Shown: positions 29,925-40,627, counted from the first letter of the stretch. The stretch: 64,000 nucleotides of DNA from Picocystis sp. L7 (GCA_020975725.1 QXJR01000017.1:51001-115000), one strand, 5' to 3'. A program made the numbers and translations. Notes: generated from the letters alone by a model not told the origin.

Positions 29925-31824
29925 CGCAAGTAGTTGGCACAACGAAACTGCTTCTCCCGTGAGTTTATTAGGAAGCTTGGCATGCATGAGCATGGCACGT
30001 GCGTTGTCTGCAGAAGTACGTTGCAATCATTTTGCTCCATTTTGCAACGGCGTTTAGCCAAAAGTAGTTTAATGGACTATTCCTCTATCTTACAAATATT
30101 TTTGCAATTTCTTTGAAATGAATTTAGAGCCCAAGTAGACCGTATCGCTTTCAGTTTGCGCCCCGCTTTTACAACTTTCTCAAACGTGCGGATGCCCTCC
30201 ATCACTGCACTTGCACTATGACTTTTGTCGGGCAATAGAAACACTAGGCTAGTCTTAGTAGACTGGTCATACATGGACAGGTAATACTTCTGCCCCGCCA
30301 TTGTCTCATGCACATGGCCTATCAAGTCCTTGTATACCTGGTCCAATGGTTCAAGGTTGTACTTGCGGGTGGTAGGGACGGGCAGTCTGTGTGTCCAAGA
30401 TGTAGGATCCGCATGCCCCGTCCATCTTGTGGGGCAACCCCATGAGCTTCACCCTCGCTTCGCTAGAGCGACCAAGGCGTTAGGCCACCTTCGCGTGGTG
30501 ACAACCAGGGCGTACACTCGATCAATGGATAGGGAGGCTTCAATCGCCGCTACAGTACTCTCAATCTTACAGGCGCCCTAGCTGAAATCGACCAAAGCTC
30601 CATTCGAGGTTGTTGCGTTCATTGAAAGCAAGTTGTGCTTGAATCCGGGAATGTAGTAAACGCTTGTCCCACGCATAGAAGTACCGTCTCATGCATGTAT
30701 TATGGTGTTTCCTCTCAATTGACTCGTCAATTCACTGCTTTCTACACAATTGACGGGAATATGCCAATACTCAAATGAGTTGGGTCCCAAGATATGTGGG
30801 TCGCCTCTCATGTGAAAGGAGGCCCTTGAGTCGATAAATCAAGTGCCCAACCGAGCTCAAGAGGCTGTGAAAGCATAGGGTGGCTTCTCAACCAATGGTT
30901 GCCTTAAGATGTGGGGCGAATTGGATCGTGTCTTCGGGGTGCGAACGGCAATGGCCATGCACAAGAGGTCCCGTTTGCTTTCCATATCATCGACTGCTGC
31001 TTCACCATGGAATGGGATATGATAATTTTCTTTGGATAGTTATAACTCCCTCTTTTTTGTGACCTTGATGCCCAACAATCGTTATCAAGGTGTCCATGCT
31101 TCTTGCAAAATTGCTGAATTTCTTGGACCTTTGCCTTTTGTCCCTTACATTCATTGCGGAGAGACCTTTACCAAGGCTCTCCGTCGCATCGAACCAAAGC
31201 ATCGAGTTCCGGACGGGCTCGATGGTATATTCACATTCTTGACTACTCAAAATATGCAGGAGGTAATTGTAGGAGGTTGGGAGGCACGCAACTATGGCGG
31301 TGCAAATAGCGGACTTGTTGATCTCGGCACCGTTCTCCTTGAGCTCATCAACGAGATTGGCGACACAGTTGGCCTAGTTGTCCACATCTTCTCCTTGCTC
31401 CATCATGATGTTGTTGAAGGCTCTCCGAAGGTGGTTCAATTGAGATTGCGACCATTCTCATAGATGCCTTCCAACTTGTCCCAAACTTGCATTGCAGCCT
31501 TCTAATGCTTGAAAACATCTCTCTACCAGCTCGACAATCTTGTGAGGATCCAGAACCGGGCTTTTCGAACCATTTTTGCCAATCCTTGGCTTTCCGCGGT
31601 TAGGTTACCGTTCTCACCCGTTGCATAGGATGGTTATTCCTCCGCGTATTCCCAAAGATCCAAGATCTCTAGGCAACGCATCATCTTGAATGACCATGAT
31701 GGCCAATTCGTGAGGTTGAGTTCCAACACTTCGTCTCTATCTAGGTCTTCAATGGCGGATTGGGCAGTAATGACCTCTATCATTTCGTATTTTTTTGGAA
31801 GGGAAGCTGACAAGGCTGTCGACC
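29925..31824 (-). mobile_element. Decayed Ty1/copia retrotransposon internal region (gag, protease, integrase)
   Basis: Reading on the minus strand, fragments appear in true copia order. The gag start at 31783 gives MIEVITAQSAIEDLDRDEVL, then LNLTNWPSWSFKMMRCLEIL. A further gag part holds LVDELKENGAEINKSAI. The zinc-knuckle half FCKKHGHLDNDCW lies near 31090. A protease-like INSRASFHM region is near 30830, a pre-integrase zinc-region remnant near 30450, and the integrase core piece HETMAGQKYYLSMYDQSTKT at 30290-30346. Many stops and frameshifts break it. The element ends near 29925, before any reverse transcriptase, so it is truncated. Its 5' LTR is the repeat at 31825-32136. Confidence 0.8.
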
Positions 31825-32136
31825 TATAGAAAGTTTATGCGTAGTTGTCCAAGGATGTCCCTGAACGAGGTGATATGCCTTAATTGGATGGGTTCAACCA
31901 ATGGATTCAATGGACGTGCGATTTGATGGCGGGGGTGCTAGACGGCAGCTTTGAGAGTGTAAATGGATGAATCGACTCGTGCATATGAAGTACCCGATGT
32001 CGCGTGAATGCGACCCGAGTGGATCGCGTTGTTACCCGTTCCGTTCGAAGCCGTCGTCCCTCCACGCAGGATTGAGTTTATTCTTCAATAGAGAAAAAAC
32101 TCCCACAGTGGGGACCCTGCACCGAGGTCCCTCAAT
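31825..32136 (-). repeat. LTR copy A (5' LTR of the copia remnant)
   Basis: A ~312-bp sequence that on the minus strand runs from ATTGAGGGACC through GGGAGTTTTTTCTCTATTG, GAATAAACTC (possible AATAAA signal), TTCATATGCACGAGTC to CTTTCTATA. It is followed on the minus strand by the gag start of the copia remnant, so it is the 5' LTR. An inverted second copy lies at 36559-36867, with roughly 90 percent identity by eye in the parts I compared. Confidence 0.85.
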
Positions 32137-32535
32137 AAGGACCCATGCAAGCCAGAACACAACAGGAAGACTGGGAAGGGAACAGCAGCAACTTCGGGGG
32201 TCGATCCTGGGATGGACAAACGAAGAGGGATAGAGGGAGTCGAGAGGGACTGGTGCGTCGCTCTCAATCCGGGAAGCGATCATGGGTGATCGGCTCCACC
32301 TGTGGAAATGACGGTCGTACGGAGATCCGGCACCACCACTCAGAATACATTAGACTGCCAGGCAATGCTAGAGAGAAGTTTTCCCCTCATGAACATTCAC
32401 ATTGCACAATTCAAGACACGCGTGCCACAAACAATATGCGACGTGAAACCTGTGCTGGTGCTTCCGTTGGATGGTAGAAGAAGTTGATCGCTAGCCAACG
32501 ATCCCCAAACTGACCAGAATAATGGCAATAACAAT
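32137..32535. other. Spacer between LTR copy A and ZIP2
   Basis: Likely ZIP2 3' flank and old flanking DNA of the retroelement. No gene seen. Confidence 0.4.
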
Positions 32536-33606
32536 TCAAATCTTGAAGAGGATCAAGCTAAGTGCCATGATCGCCATGCCAAAGAAAAAGAAATAGCCAG
32601 TCAGTTTGTTCTTTGGATCAAATGCTAAAGCAGTGACAAACAGCTCCTGAATCCCGATGTACACCATTATACCTGCTACTAGTCCGAACATGATGCCCAA
32701 TGTAAGAGGACTCTCATCTGATGCTGCCAGTATGACCCAGCCAAGCAGGGCGCCAAGTGGCTCTGCCAATCCTGCCCAGAAGCACCACAGAAATGCTTGT
32801 AGCTTGGACTTACTGGCATAATACACTGGAAGAGCGATTGCAACGCCTTCAGGAACGTTGTGGATGGCAATTGCTACTGCCAGTGCTCCACCCACTCTTC
32901 GATCTGCCACAGTGGAGAAAAACACGGCTAAACCTTCTGGAAAGTTGTGAAGCCCAATAGCGATGGCGGTCACCAAACCAGTTCTTCTCAATGGCTTGTA
33001 TGCCTCCTCAGCTGCATTTTGCTTCCTTGCTTTTGTTTCTGCCTTGTATAGATAGGCAAGCCTCTCGACACCATGCTCAGGAACCGCATTCTCGACATCT
33101 TGTTCCTCTGGAGGAGGATGCAAGATTTCTTCGACGAAGCCATCAGCAGCCTTCTCATTTAGTGAAGGGGGACACCCACTTACGACGCCATTTGCACTGC
33201 TGTGTTCCGAATCTCGCTGCTGCTGCTCCAACTGGCCACACACCTCTTTATCGTGGTCTGCAATGACTTCTGGTAGTTCCCTTTTGTCCACCATCATGTA
33301 GTGCACAACTTTATCGATAAGGAAAGTTATGAGGGCTCCCCCAAAGAAACAAAGTGTGGCAAAGACAAAAGCAGCAGTGCTGGAAGCCCCGCCTTCTTCA
33401 AACTCGTCCACAGATTCATCAGCCAGCAACTCTACGAAGGACAGGTATAACATCACCCCAGATGAGAATCCGAGGGCTCCAGCTAGAAACTTTCGATTTG
33501 CCAGGTTGACGAAGAAAACTAAAACTGCACCGACGACGGTGCATGCTCCTGCAGCAGCAGCGAGCCCGATGCCCAATCCAACATTGCTTGCAGTGAGCCC
33601 ACTCAT
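32536..33606 (-). CDS. ZIP family metal transporter (ZupT/GufA-like), copy 2
   Basis: A 356-residue paralogue of the transporter at 26352-27419. It has the same helices, the same HNFPEG and a closely matching HNVPEG, and nearly identical C-terminal motifs (SGVMLYLSFVELLADE, SPLTLGIMFGLVAGIMVYI, ELFVTALAFDPKNKLTG). The acidic loop between helices 3 and 4 has diverged and lacks the DMHHADLD cluster of copy 1, which suggests a difference in metal sensing or handling. The start MSGLTASNVG aligns with copy 1. Both genes are on the minus strand, in tandem orientation, but separated by transposon DNA. The gene lies inside the interval bounded by the two inverted LTR copies. Confidence 0.93.
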   Translation of the reverse strand: MSGLTASNVGLGIGLAAAAGACTVVGAVLVFFVNLANRKFLAGALGFSSGVMLYLSFVELLADESVDEFEEGGASSTAAFVFATLCFFGGALITFLIDKVVHYMMVDKRELPEVIADHDKEVCGQLEQQQRDSEHSSANGVVSGCPPSLNEKAADGFVEEILHPPPEEQDVENAVPEHGVERLAYLYKAETKARKQNAAEEAYKPLRRTGLVTAIAIGLHNFPEGLAVFFSTVADRRVGGALAVAIAIHNVPEGVAIALPVYYASKSKLQAFLWCFWAGLAEPLGALLGWVILAASDESPLTLGIMFGLVAGIMVYIGIQELFVTALAFDPKNKLTGYFFFFGMAIMALSLILFKI

Positions 33607-34685
33607 CCCTTCCTAGGAGACGTGTCTGTCCCCAATGTTGATCCAAGATCGATCCTGCTTCTTCTGCCGTGGTTTTCGGCAGCCTCCAGTGCGCGTTCTC
33701 AGATGCTTGCGGCGGTTCTTCTGGTCGAATGATACAGCTGAGCTGGAAAGCCGCCACGATAACGACTTCCTCGTGTCGATTCCGAAATCGACAGAAGAGA
33801 CATCCAACATCACTTCCCCTTTGATTGGGAGGAGATCCGGGTCTGAAAGGGGGGGGGGATCCGGGCGGGGACTCTGGTCTCGCCCCGGTCTTCATGGCGC
33901 GTGTCTGCCACGTGGAAGAGACCATGGGGCAGGCCTTTTCCACGAATTGGGTCTAGATAGGTTGGGGCACAACCGATTTGAAACCGAACGGTTCACTGCA
34001 GACCAGTGGGGCGACAGGGATTGTGGATATTTCATCGCGACCGAAACGGAAACGACCCTGTGGGTGACACGTGGCATCAGGAAACGTGCACGCGAACTGT
34101 GAGATGCAGGGCCTGGTATAGCACGCTTCCGAAACGGAGGGTGAGGCCTCCACATCCTACAAGGTAGTAGACATTCGTCTGACACGTGTCCATGCAGCTC
34201 TCGGCAATTTGGGAGTTCATCGGATGGTCAGGCATTGTGTGACCCTTCCAGACTGTCGGACAATCCTGCGAGATATGCAGCGGGAGGAATAGAAAAACTC
34301 TGTAAAGTGTTCTTTGACGGATGCTAGCTCAACTACAAACAATCTGGTAGCAGGTGGTGTGATCGTCGTGTAGTGGAATTGGGTTCTGTTGAGGCCAAAG
34401 TCGATGAGGATGAACAGAGGTAGACGTTCAAAGATGAGGTAGTTTTTCTTTACCCACGAGAATATTTTAGCTCTGTTACTTGTGTTCAGTGTGGTAGCTC
34501 GACGTCATGCTAGGGACTAGCATTCACTGTTACAAGTAAGTACAAACAACTTGTGTAGTCGGAAGAGCCCAAGCAAATACTTGCACAAACAACGCAACCG
34601 TGATTTGGGTGCTTGTACCTTGTGGACTGCTCTTCTTCAGGCAGCTAGCAATGTTTGATGTTGCAGGCTGTCCAGCTGGAACTCC
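33607..34685. other. Intergenic region upstream of ZIP2
   Basis: About 1.1 kb without a supported gene. A G9 run followed by ATCCGGGCGGGGAC occurs near 33851-33872. The right half (34200-34680) is more AT rich. Confidence 0.4.
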
Positions 34686-35945
34686 TCAAGGACTGCCTCC
34701 TGGTAAGTCCGAAGCGGCACGCTTGTCTCCAAGCTGCAGCTCACTCTCTTTTTCTCCCTTGATCATAGTGCTGGGTTCACCGTGTAAGACGACGTAGAAT
34801 TTACTTCCGAGCAAGCAACTGATGATTACCCCAAGCACAACAGAATACGCGATGGTATACCCATCGTCAACTTCAAGCGCACCCATGCTCGTCAAACCAA
34901 TGTAAATATCGGCTATACCAAGCCCCACGCAGGTGTAACCAGAAGCCCAGTGGCAAAAGTTCCACCATCTGCGCGCCGGCGCATCTTTCCCTGGACGAAA
35001 AAATAGAGCAGTCATCTGCAACACTGCGAATGCAAAGGACGCAATGCCAAGAGTAAGGTGAAGTATCTCAGACCTATGGCCATCGGATATCCCGATTCCC
35101 AAGCCGGCAGTAAATGCAAGGAAACCAACCGTCTGCACGGCACGATGCAGCTGGAACCACATAGGTCCTGCACTTTTGAATGCGATTGGGAAGATGATCC
35201 CAATGGGAAATAGCACACCAACTGATATAGTCATCAGCCAGCCATGTGCCACCAGAAGCCCTGTATTGTGGCCCGATGCCTGTGCCGAATCAAACTCAAC
35301 AAAGTAATTTTTCGCCTCTGTATGACCTGAGATTGTGTCTTCATGTATTTCTCCCACAGCAAGAAGTAGATTTTCTCCCTTTTCACTCACAGGGTCATAC
35401 GTAAACTTCAGCTTGGCCACACCCTCACTATAATCCACCAACATATCAGGCTGTGAGAGTTCTGTAAATGCCTCGATACTTTCAAGCTGCAGTGTCTCGG
35501 ATCCCATGATCACATAATGCCCCGCATTGATCTCTTCCCCAACCACCCAAACAAAGAAAGTGGGAGCACCTTTTTTCTCTCCAGGTTCGCGAGCAAATGC
35601 CAAAGCTGCGTATCTGTTTTCTGCAAGTGGCATCGTAAACATTCCTTCCAGCTTCATGGATCCATTCATAATTGGTTCCATTTGGTAGTACAAACTACTT
35701 CCTTCAATTGGAAGCTTTGCCTCTCGATCATATATGAGCATCTCACCTTGGAACTGCACACTGGCCTCTGGATCATCCCCCACTGCATGCCTTGGAAGTC
35801 GCGGTGCATGATCATGCACGTTTGAGGGTATTGGGCTTTGGTTCCTTGCGTCAGCCTTGTCCCATGCGATTTCCCCCGAGCGTTGATCTTCTCGAGCCAG
35901 AACGGCACCGATCCCCAGGATGGCCCACATCAAGCCCGCTTTCAT
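34686..35945 (-). CDS. DOMON and cytochrome b561 domain membrane protein
   Basis: A 419-residue membrane redox protein of the CYB561/DOMON group (CYBDOM), which passes electrons from ascorbate across a membrane. MKAGLMWAILGIGAVLA at the start is a signal peptide. Residues about 55-225 form a DOMON-like beta domain (YYQMEPIMNGSMKLEGMFTM, NRYAALAF, INAGHYVIMG). The b561 core follows (about 228-390) with helices carrying the four expected haem ligand His: LLVAHGWLM, FQLHRAVQTVG, LHLTLGIASF and NFCHWASGY. The cytosolic tail is short and charged. The start at 35945 gives the signal peptide; the longer open frame upstream is not conserved. The electron donor and cell membrane are unknown. Confidence 0.88.
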   Translation of the reverse strand: MKAGLMWAILGIGAVLAREDQRSGEIAWDKADARNQSPIPSNVHDHAPRLPRHAVGDDPEASVQFQGEMLIYDREAKLPIEGSSLYYQMEPIMNGSMKLEGMFTMPLAENRYAALAFAREPGEKKGAPTFFVWVVGEEINAGHYVIMGSETLQLESIEAFTELSQPDMLVDYSEGVAKLKFTYDPVSEKGENLLLAVGEIHEDTISGHTEAKNYFVEFDSAQASGHNTGLLVAHGWLMTISVGVLFPIGIIFPIAFKSAGPMWFQLHRAVQTVGFLAFTAGLGIGISDGHRSEILHLTLGIASFAFAVLQMTALFFRPGKDAPARRWWNFCHWASGYTCVGLGIADIYIGLTSMGALEVDDGYTIAYSVVLGVIISCLLGSKFYVVLHGEPSTMIKGEKESELQLGDKRAASDLPGGSP

Positions 35946-36558
35946 AGCTTCGGTCTCGTTGGCAGTCCCTGGATGCAGTTCGCGAAATTCGCGGTTTGCT
36001 CGTTGTTCTTCCGCTGACCGTGCACAGGACCCAATCCCGTGCGGTTGTGTTTCCAGCACTTTCCCATGATGCGACGACACGTGCCACCTGCGGCTTGCAC
36101 GGCATTGGTGGTCTTGCGCCCGTGACACCGTACCGATCCTGACTATTCCTTTTCATTGGTCGCCCCGATCGGCGAGGACGACCCCAGGCTGGAAACCGAG
36201 GGCGATTGGGGCTGGCCCGGTCACGTGGGTCCCACGTGGACCTGAAAAGGCCCCCTACGGAGGGATGACGTGAGGCGGATCCACCGACCGACCTTGGTTT
36301 TACGAGGACGGGCGTTGAAACGTGTGGATCCAGTGCGTTTGCCAGGGGGAAAAGGGACGTGGAGCTCCTGGGATCCGCGCGGATCGATGGATGGCGAAGC
36401 CTACAGGAAACCAAAGGATCGGGAAGCGTCGACATCGACCCTGACATGGACAGGATGGTCCACGACCTGCATTCGGTCGAACGCTCCGAATACACGTCGT
36501 CAAGTCCGTGGACCTCTGCCACGCGTAGGACGCCTAGGTTCTTTGGAGGCGAAGGATG
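35946..36558. other. Upstream region of the DOMON-b561 gene
   Basis: No gene supported. It ends at LTR copy B. Confidence 0.4.
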
Positions 36559-36867
36559 ATTGAGACCTGGGTCCAAGGTCCCCACTGTGGGAGTTTTTTC
36601 TCTATTGAAGAATAAACTCAATCCTGGGCGGAGGGACGCGGCTCCGAACGGAACGGTTAACAGCGCGCTCCACTCGGGTCGCATCCACGCGACATCGAGT
36701 ACTTCATATGCACGAGTCCATTCATCCATTTACACTCTCAAAGCCGCCGCCTAGCACCCCCGCTATCAAGTCGCACGTCCATTGGATCCATTGGTTGAAC
36801 CCATCCAATTTAGGCAGATCACCCCGTTCAGGGACATCCTTAGATAACTAAACATAAACTTTCTATA
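36559..36867 (+). repeat. LTR copy B, inverted relative to copy A
   Basis: A ~309-bp sequence on the plus strand, from ATTGAGACCTGGGTCCAAGG through GGGAGTTTTTTCTCTATTG, GAATAAACTC, TTCATATGCACGAGTC to CTTTCTATA. It matches LTR copy A in opposite orientation. No gag is recognisable downstream, so it is probably a solo or truncated LTR. Confidence 0.85.
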
Positions 36868-37957
36868 AGAAACTTGTGCGTTTGAAAGTGACGAATGGTG
36901 GTGTTCGGGCCTCTCGTCTACATGTTGCCTCTATCATGAGACATACCCACGTCCTAGACTCTGCTTCATTGGTCGCACAACCTATCGTGTCGCAATTTGC
37001 TTTCCCGTGCACCATACTCGTAAACATGGAGGATGGCGCGTGCTCCCACGATTTCCAAGCGCCGCATAGACACCTCTTTACTTTCCTCTCCGTCCGCCCA
37101 TTGAAGGACGAATTGAGCCATTTGTTTTTTTGTGTTCCATGTCTTTGATGGCTACGACTATTAAGTGAATCGACCTAGAGGTTCACCACTTCATGATTGG
37201 GTCCTTGTTACGTGTCGATGGAATTGGTGGAGTGCTCGCGTGGCCCTCGTTCGTCCGACTTCGCGTCTCGATCGAACAAAATCTCTTCCTTTCAATTTGA
37301 TAGTCTACCCTAGTGGTTCCAATTCGTCCCCTTTCCATACGTTGTCCAAATAGCTTCGAACTCCAACGGCTCGGGTGTGCATGACCCGTACACGAACCGT
37401 AGTTCCGTAAGCTAAGACACTCCATTCGCACTTGCCAACGTTAACGATTCCGACTTTCCACGTTCGTCACGTGTTCGTCGCCTCCCGTTGCTTGCGGTCC
37501 TACCAATGCGGATTCGACACCGTGCAACATGCGTTCTTCACAATCACTCACTAAATCTATTACATAGTATCAACCTTTTAAATACCACCCCCCCGTGCCA
37601 CCCTTATATCCAAGGGAACAAGCTGGCGAGTGCGCCCCGCGGGTTGCCGTCGACGCATCAAGGACAAGCTCGTTAGATTGGCTGGCAAACCGTCGAGTCC
37701 CCACTAGAGAGTATTTTCCCGAAGTCTGAACAGCATTTTTACCCTCAACAGTCGGTGACTAACACCATCTTCCGATGACCCAAGTGGAATACCGGTGCAG
37801 TTCGTCTCCTATCGGTTCGCACGAAGTCTCCCCACCCCAACCCATACGAGAAGAAACTCCTCTGACCCCCCTTGGCCGCCCCTCGGGTTCGTTCGGGTTC
37901 GAAGCCGGAGCTTCCCCGGTCTGAACCGGAGGACGAACCCGAAGGGAAGGGGGGGGC
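36868..37957. other. Gene-poor block between LTR copy B and NOLC1
   Basis: About 1.1 kb, AT rich until about 37740, then GC rich. No conserved coding sequence is seen. It may hold old retroelement DNA and the NOLC1 promoter. Confidence 0.4.
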
Positions 37958-40213
37958 ATGGCTTACTGCAACCGACACCGACCCCACACCGTTGGCGGCG
38001 CACGCGTCTGTGGTGGCGGCGCGATGGCGCCTGGAAACGGACTCAAACGCATGGCGTCGTGGCTCGAGAAGGTGGGCATGGAACGTGCAGCCAAAGCTCT
38101 GCGGACGGAAGCCGATCAGACGGCCCCCTTGGCGGCAGATGATGCACGTACGTTGCAAGGAATTGCACAGGAGCTGGCCCAGGAAGGTGGACCATCGAAG
38201 GAAGAAAGCGTAAGCATGGACACCTCGTCCGATGGATCCAGCACGGATTCGGGTTCCTCCCAAAGCGACAAAGGTGCAAAGAAAGCATCTTCTTCCTCCA
38301 GCTCGGAGCCGGATTCCGAGGACAGCAAGTCAAGTGACAAGTCCAGTACTTCCGGGTCCAGTTCCGATTCAGATGCAGATTCCGAGGAGGGAAAGCCTGC
38401 GAAGAATTCTTCCTCTTCATCTGATTCCGACTCGAAATCATCTGGGGAGAAGAAATCGAGCACTGAATCATCATCTTCCGACTCGGAGTCCTCTGAGGAG
38501 AAGAAGCCAAAGGACAAGTCCTCATCCTCCTCTGAATCGGAGTCCTCTGAGGAGAAGAAGCCAAAGAGCAAGTCCTCCTCTTCTTCAGACTCGGAATCGT
38601 CCGAGGAGAAGAAATTAAAGGACAAGTCCTCCTCTTCTTCCGACTCGGAGTCCTCTGAGGAGAAGAAATCGAAGGACAAGTCCTCCTCTTCTTCCGACTC
38701 GGAGTCCTCTGAGGAGAAGAAATCGAAGGACAAGTCCTCCTCTTCTTCCGACTCGGAGTCCTCTGAGGAGAAGAAATCGAAGGACAAGTCCTCCTCTTCT
38801 TCTGACTCGGAGTCCTCTGAGGAGAAGAAATCAAGGGACAAGTCCTCCTCTTCTTCCGACTCGGACTCTTCTGAGGAGAAGAAATCGAAGGACAAGTCCT
38901 CCTCTTCTTCTGACTCGGACTCTTCTGAGGAGAAGAAATCGAAGGACAAGTCCTCCTCTTCTTCAGACTCGGAATCGTCCGAGGAGAAGAAATCGAAGGA
39001 CAAGTCATCCTCTTCTTCAGACTCGGACTCTTCTGAGGAGAAGAAATCGAAGGACAAGTCCTCCTCTTCTTCTGACTCGGAGTCCTCTGAGGAGAAGAAA
39101 TCGAAGGACAAGTCCTCCTCTTCTTCAGACTCGGAATCGTCCGAGGAGAAGAAATCAAAGGACAAGTCCTCCTCTTCTTCCGACTCGGAGTCCTCTGAGG
39201 AGAAGAAATCGAAGGACAAGTCCTCCTCTTCTTCCGACTCCGAGTCCTCTGAGGAGAAGAAATCGAAGGACAAGTCCTCCTCTTCTTCCGACTCGGAGTC
39301 CTCTGAGGAGAAGAAATCGAAGGACAAGTCCTCCTCTTCCGACTCGGAGTCCTCTGAGGAGAAGAAATCAAAGGACAAGTCCTCCTCATCCCCGTCTGGA
39401 TCAGAATCATCAGGAGGGGGATCTTCTACTGAATCATCTTCATCTTCAGAATCAGATGCATCCAAAGAGAAGGGCAAGGACAGCTCTAGCGACGCTACTT
39501 CAGGATCATCTGGGAGTTCCTCCTCGGAAAGCGAGGACAGTGGGGTAGAGATCAAGCCCAAGGGAAAATCCAAGGGCAAAGGAGTAGCAAAGGGTGAGGA
39601 TGTCAAACCATCCAAGGCTGGTTCTTCTAAGAAGAAAGCAGACCGAAGCACCAGCAAGGGGAAGAGTAGGACCGTTCTGGAAGCTGCAGGCAATAAAGAC
39701 ACCGGAATGGATGAGGAGAATAAAGGACCGGGTGCAGCTGCACTTCCTTCCGCTGACGGAGGGGGTCCATTCGGAGAGGAGAACGACGTACAGGTAGCGA
39801 ATGGGATGGAGCCCATGGATCCTCGCAAGAGGAAAGGATACCACAGTGAGGAGGAGGACGTCTCCAAGGTCGGGGTCGGCATGACTCCTACGGTCGAGCT
39901 TCGCAAGCGTTCTCGATCCTTGGGCACACCTCAAGCGAACGGCACCGGTTTCGGCACTGCATCACGTGCGTTTCAGCGCGTCAAGGCGGAAGAATGGATG
40001 GGTCGCAAGGGCGCGTTCGACAACTCGTACTGGTCCAAGTCCGGTGCGGAGGACGGTTATGGCGCCAAGGCCGAGCAGGTATTGGGTCAGGTGAAGGGAC
40101 GTGACTTTCGTCACGAGAAGAACAAGAAGAAGCGCAGCACGTATCGCGGCGGTTTGATCGAGACGGCCGCGGTTCATTCCATCAAGTTCGCCAGTAGCGA
40201 CGAGGAGCTTTGA
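37958..40213 (+). CDS. NOLC1/Nopp140-SRP40-like nucleolar phosphoprotein
   Basis: A nucleolar chaperone-like protein for snoRNP assembly and ribosome biogenesis. The N-terminal SWLEKVGMERAAKALRTEAD looks like a LisH-type dimerisation helix. The centre (about residues 95-480) is made of acidic serine clusters and basic lysine blocks, about 16 near-identical 18-residue units of the form SSSSSDSESSEEKKSKDK. Such stretches are casein kinase 2 targets in the family. The last ~75 residues are the SRP40 C-terminal domain: FQRVKAEEWMGRKGAFDNSY, GYGAKAEQVLGQVKGRDFRH, KKKRSTYRGGLIE, HSIKFASSDEEL. The product is 751 residues from the ATG at 37958; ATGs at 38024 and 38051 are alternative starts. Confidence 0.9.
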   Translation: MAYCNRHRPHTVGGARVCGGGAMAPGNGLKRMASWLEKVGMERAAKALRTEADQTAPLAADDARTLQGIAQELAQEGGPSKEESVSMDTSSDGSSTDSGSSQSDKGAKKASSSSSSEPDSEDSKSSDKSSTSGSSSDSDADSEEGKPAKNSSSSSDSDSKSSGEKKSSTESSSSDSESSEEKKPKDKSSSSSESESSEEKKPKSKSSSSSDSESSEEKKLKDKSSSSSDSESSEEKKSKDKSSSSSDSESSEEKKSKDKSSSSSDSESSEEKKSKDKSSSSSDSESSEEKKSRDKSSSSSDSDSSEEKKSKDKSSSSSDSDSSEEKKSKDKSSSSSDSESSEEKKSKDKSSSSSDSDSSEEKKSKDKSSSSSDSESSEEKKSKDKSSSSSDSESSEEKKSKDKSSSSSDSESSEEKKSKDKSSSSSDSESSEEKKSKDKSSSSSDSESSEEKKSKDKSSSSDSESSEEKKSKDKSSSSPSGSESSGGGSSTESSSSSESDASKEKGKDSSSDATSGSSGSSSSESEDSGVEIKPKGKSKGKGVAKGEDVKPSKAGSSKKKADRSTSKGKSRTVLEAAGNKDTGMDEENKGPGAAALPSADGGGPFGEENDVQVANGMEPMDPRKRKGYHSEEEDVSKVGVGMTPTVELRKRSRSLGTPQANGTGFGTASRAFQRVKAEEWMGRKGAFDNSYWSKSGAEDGYGAKAEQVLGQVKGRDFRHEKNKKKRSTYRGGLIETAAVHSIKFASSDEEL
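38505..39390. repeat. 54-bp coding tandem repeat in the NOLC1-like gene
   Basis: About 16 copies of a 54-bp unit encoding SSSSSDSESSEEKKSKDK and close variants (one shorter by one serine). Copies differ mainly at GAA/GAC (Glu/Asp) and TCG/TCA positions. Because of the repeat, several frames on both strands stay open, including a long antisense frame. Confidence 0.95.
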
Positions 40214-40627
40214 TGGATCCATCCCATTCGGGTTGGATCGGTGCATCCATTCGGGTTGGATTGGGAAACCTTCTTGGGTGGATTGGTGTTGGGGTGCGAC
40301 TGTTCCTCCCTATGGATGGACACCCACACCCACCAGTGGGGTTGTGATGGACCTGTGGTTCTCTCTCTCGAGACGTTTCTCCAATGGGTCTCTCCCTTTC
40401 CTTCTCCTTGGTCGCCCACCTGGAAGAAACCCGGGTGGGTTCGGTGTTGACCCCAACCGCGAACCGTCCCCTTCTCCATGGGAACCGAATCGGGGTTCCT
40501 TTCCCCCTCTCCATCCCCTTCGATTGGAACCGAGACCGGTTTCGAGGGGATGGATCCCTTCGGTCTATTTCCCTTGGACCAGGGATCTCCACCAGATCGG
40601 AGGTTAGGGTTTGGGACGCACCGCGTC
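40214..40627. other. Spacer between NOLC1 and the Q/P-rich gene
   Basis: No gene seen. A direct repeat of ATCCATTCGGGTTGGAT-like sequence occurs near 40224-40262. Confidence 0.4.

Noticed and set aside
38116-39927. Antisense open frame of about 600 codons opposite the NOLC1-like gene
   Set aside because: It is produced by the 54-bp coding repeat, whose complement has no stops. The sense frame carries the SRP40 C-terminal domain.
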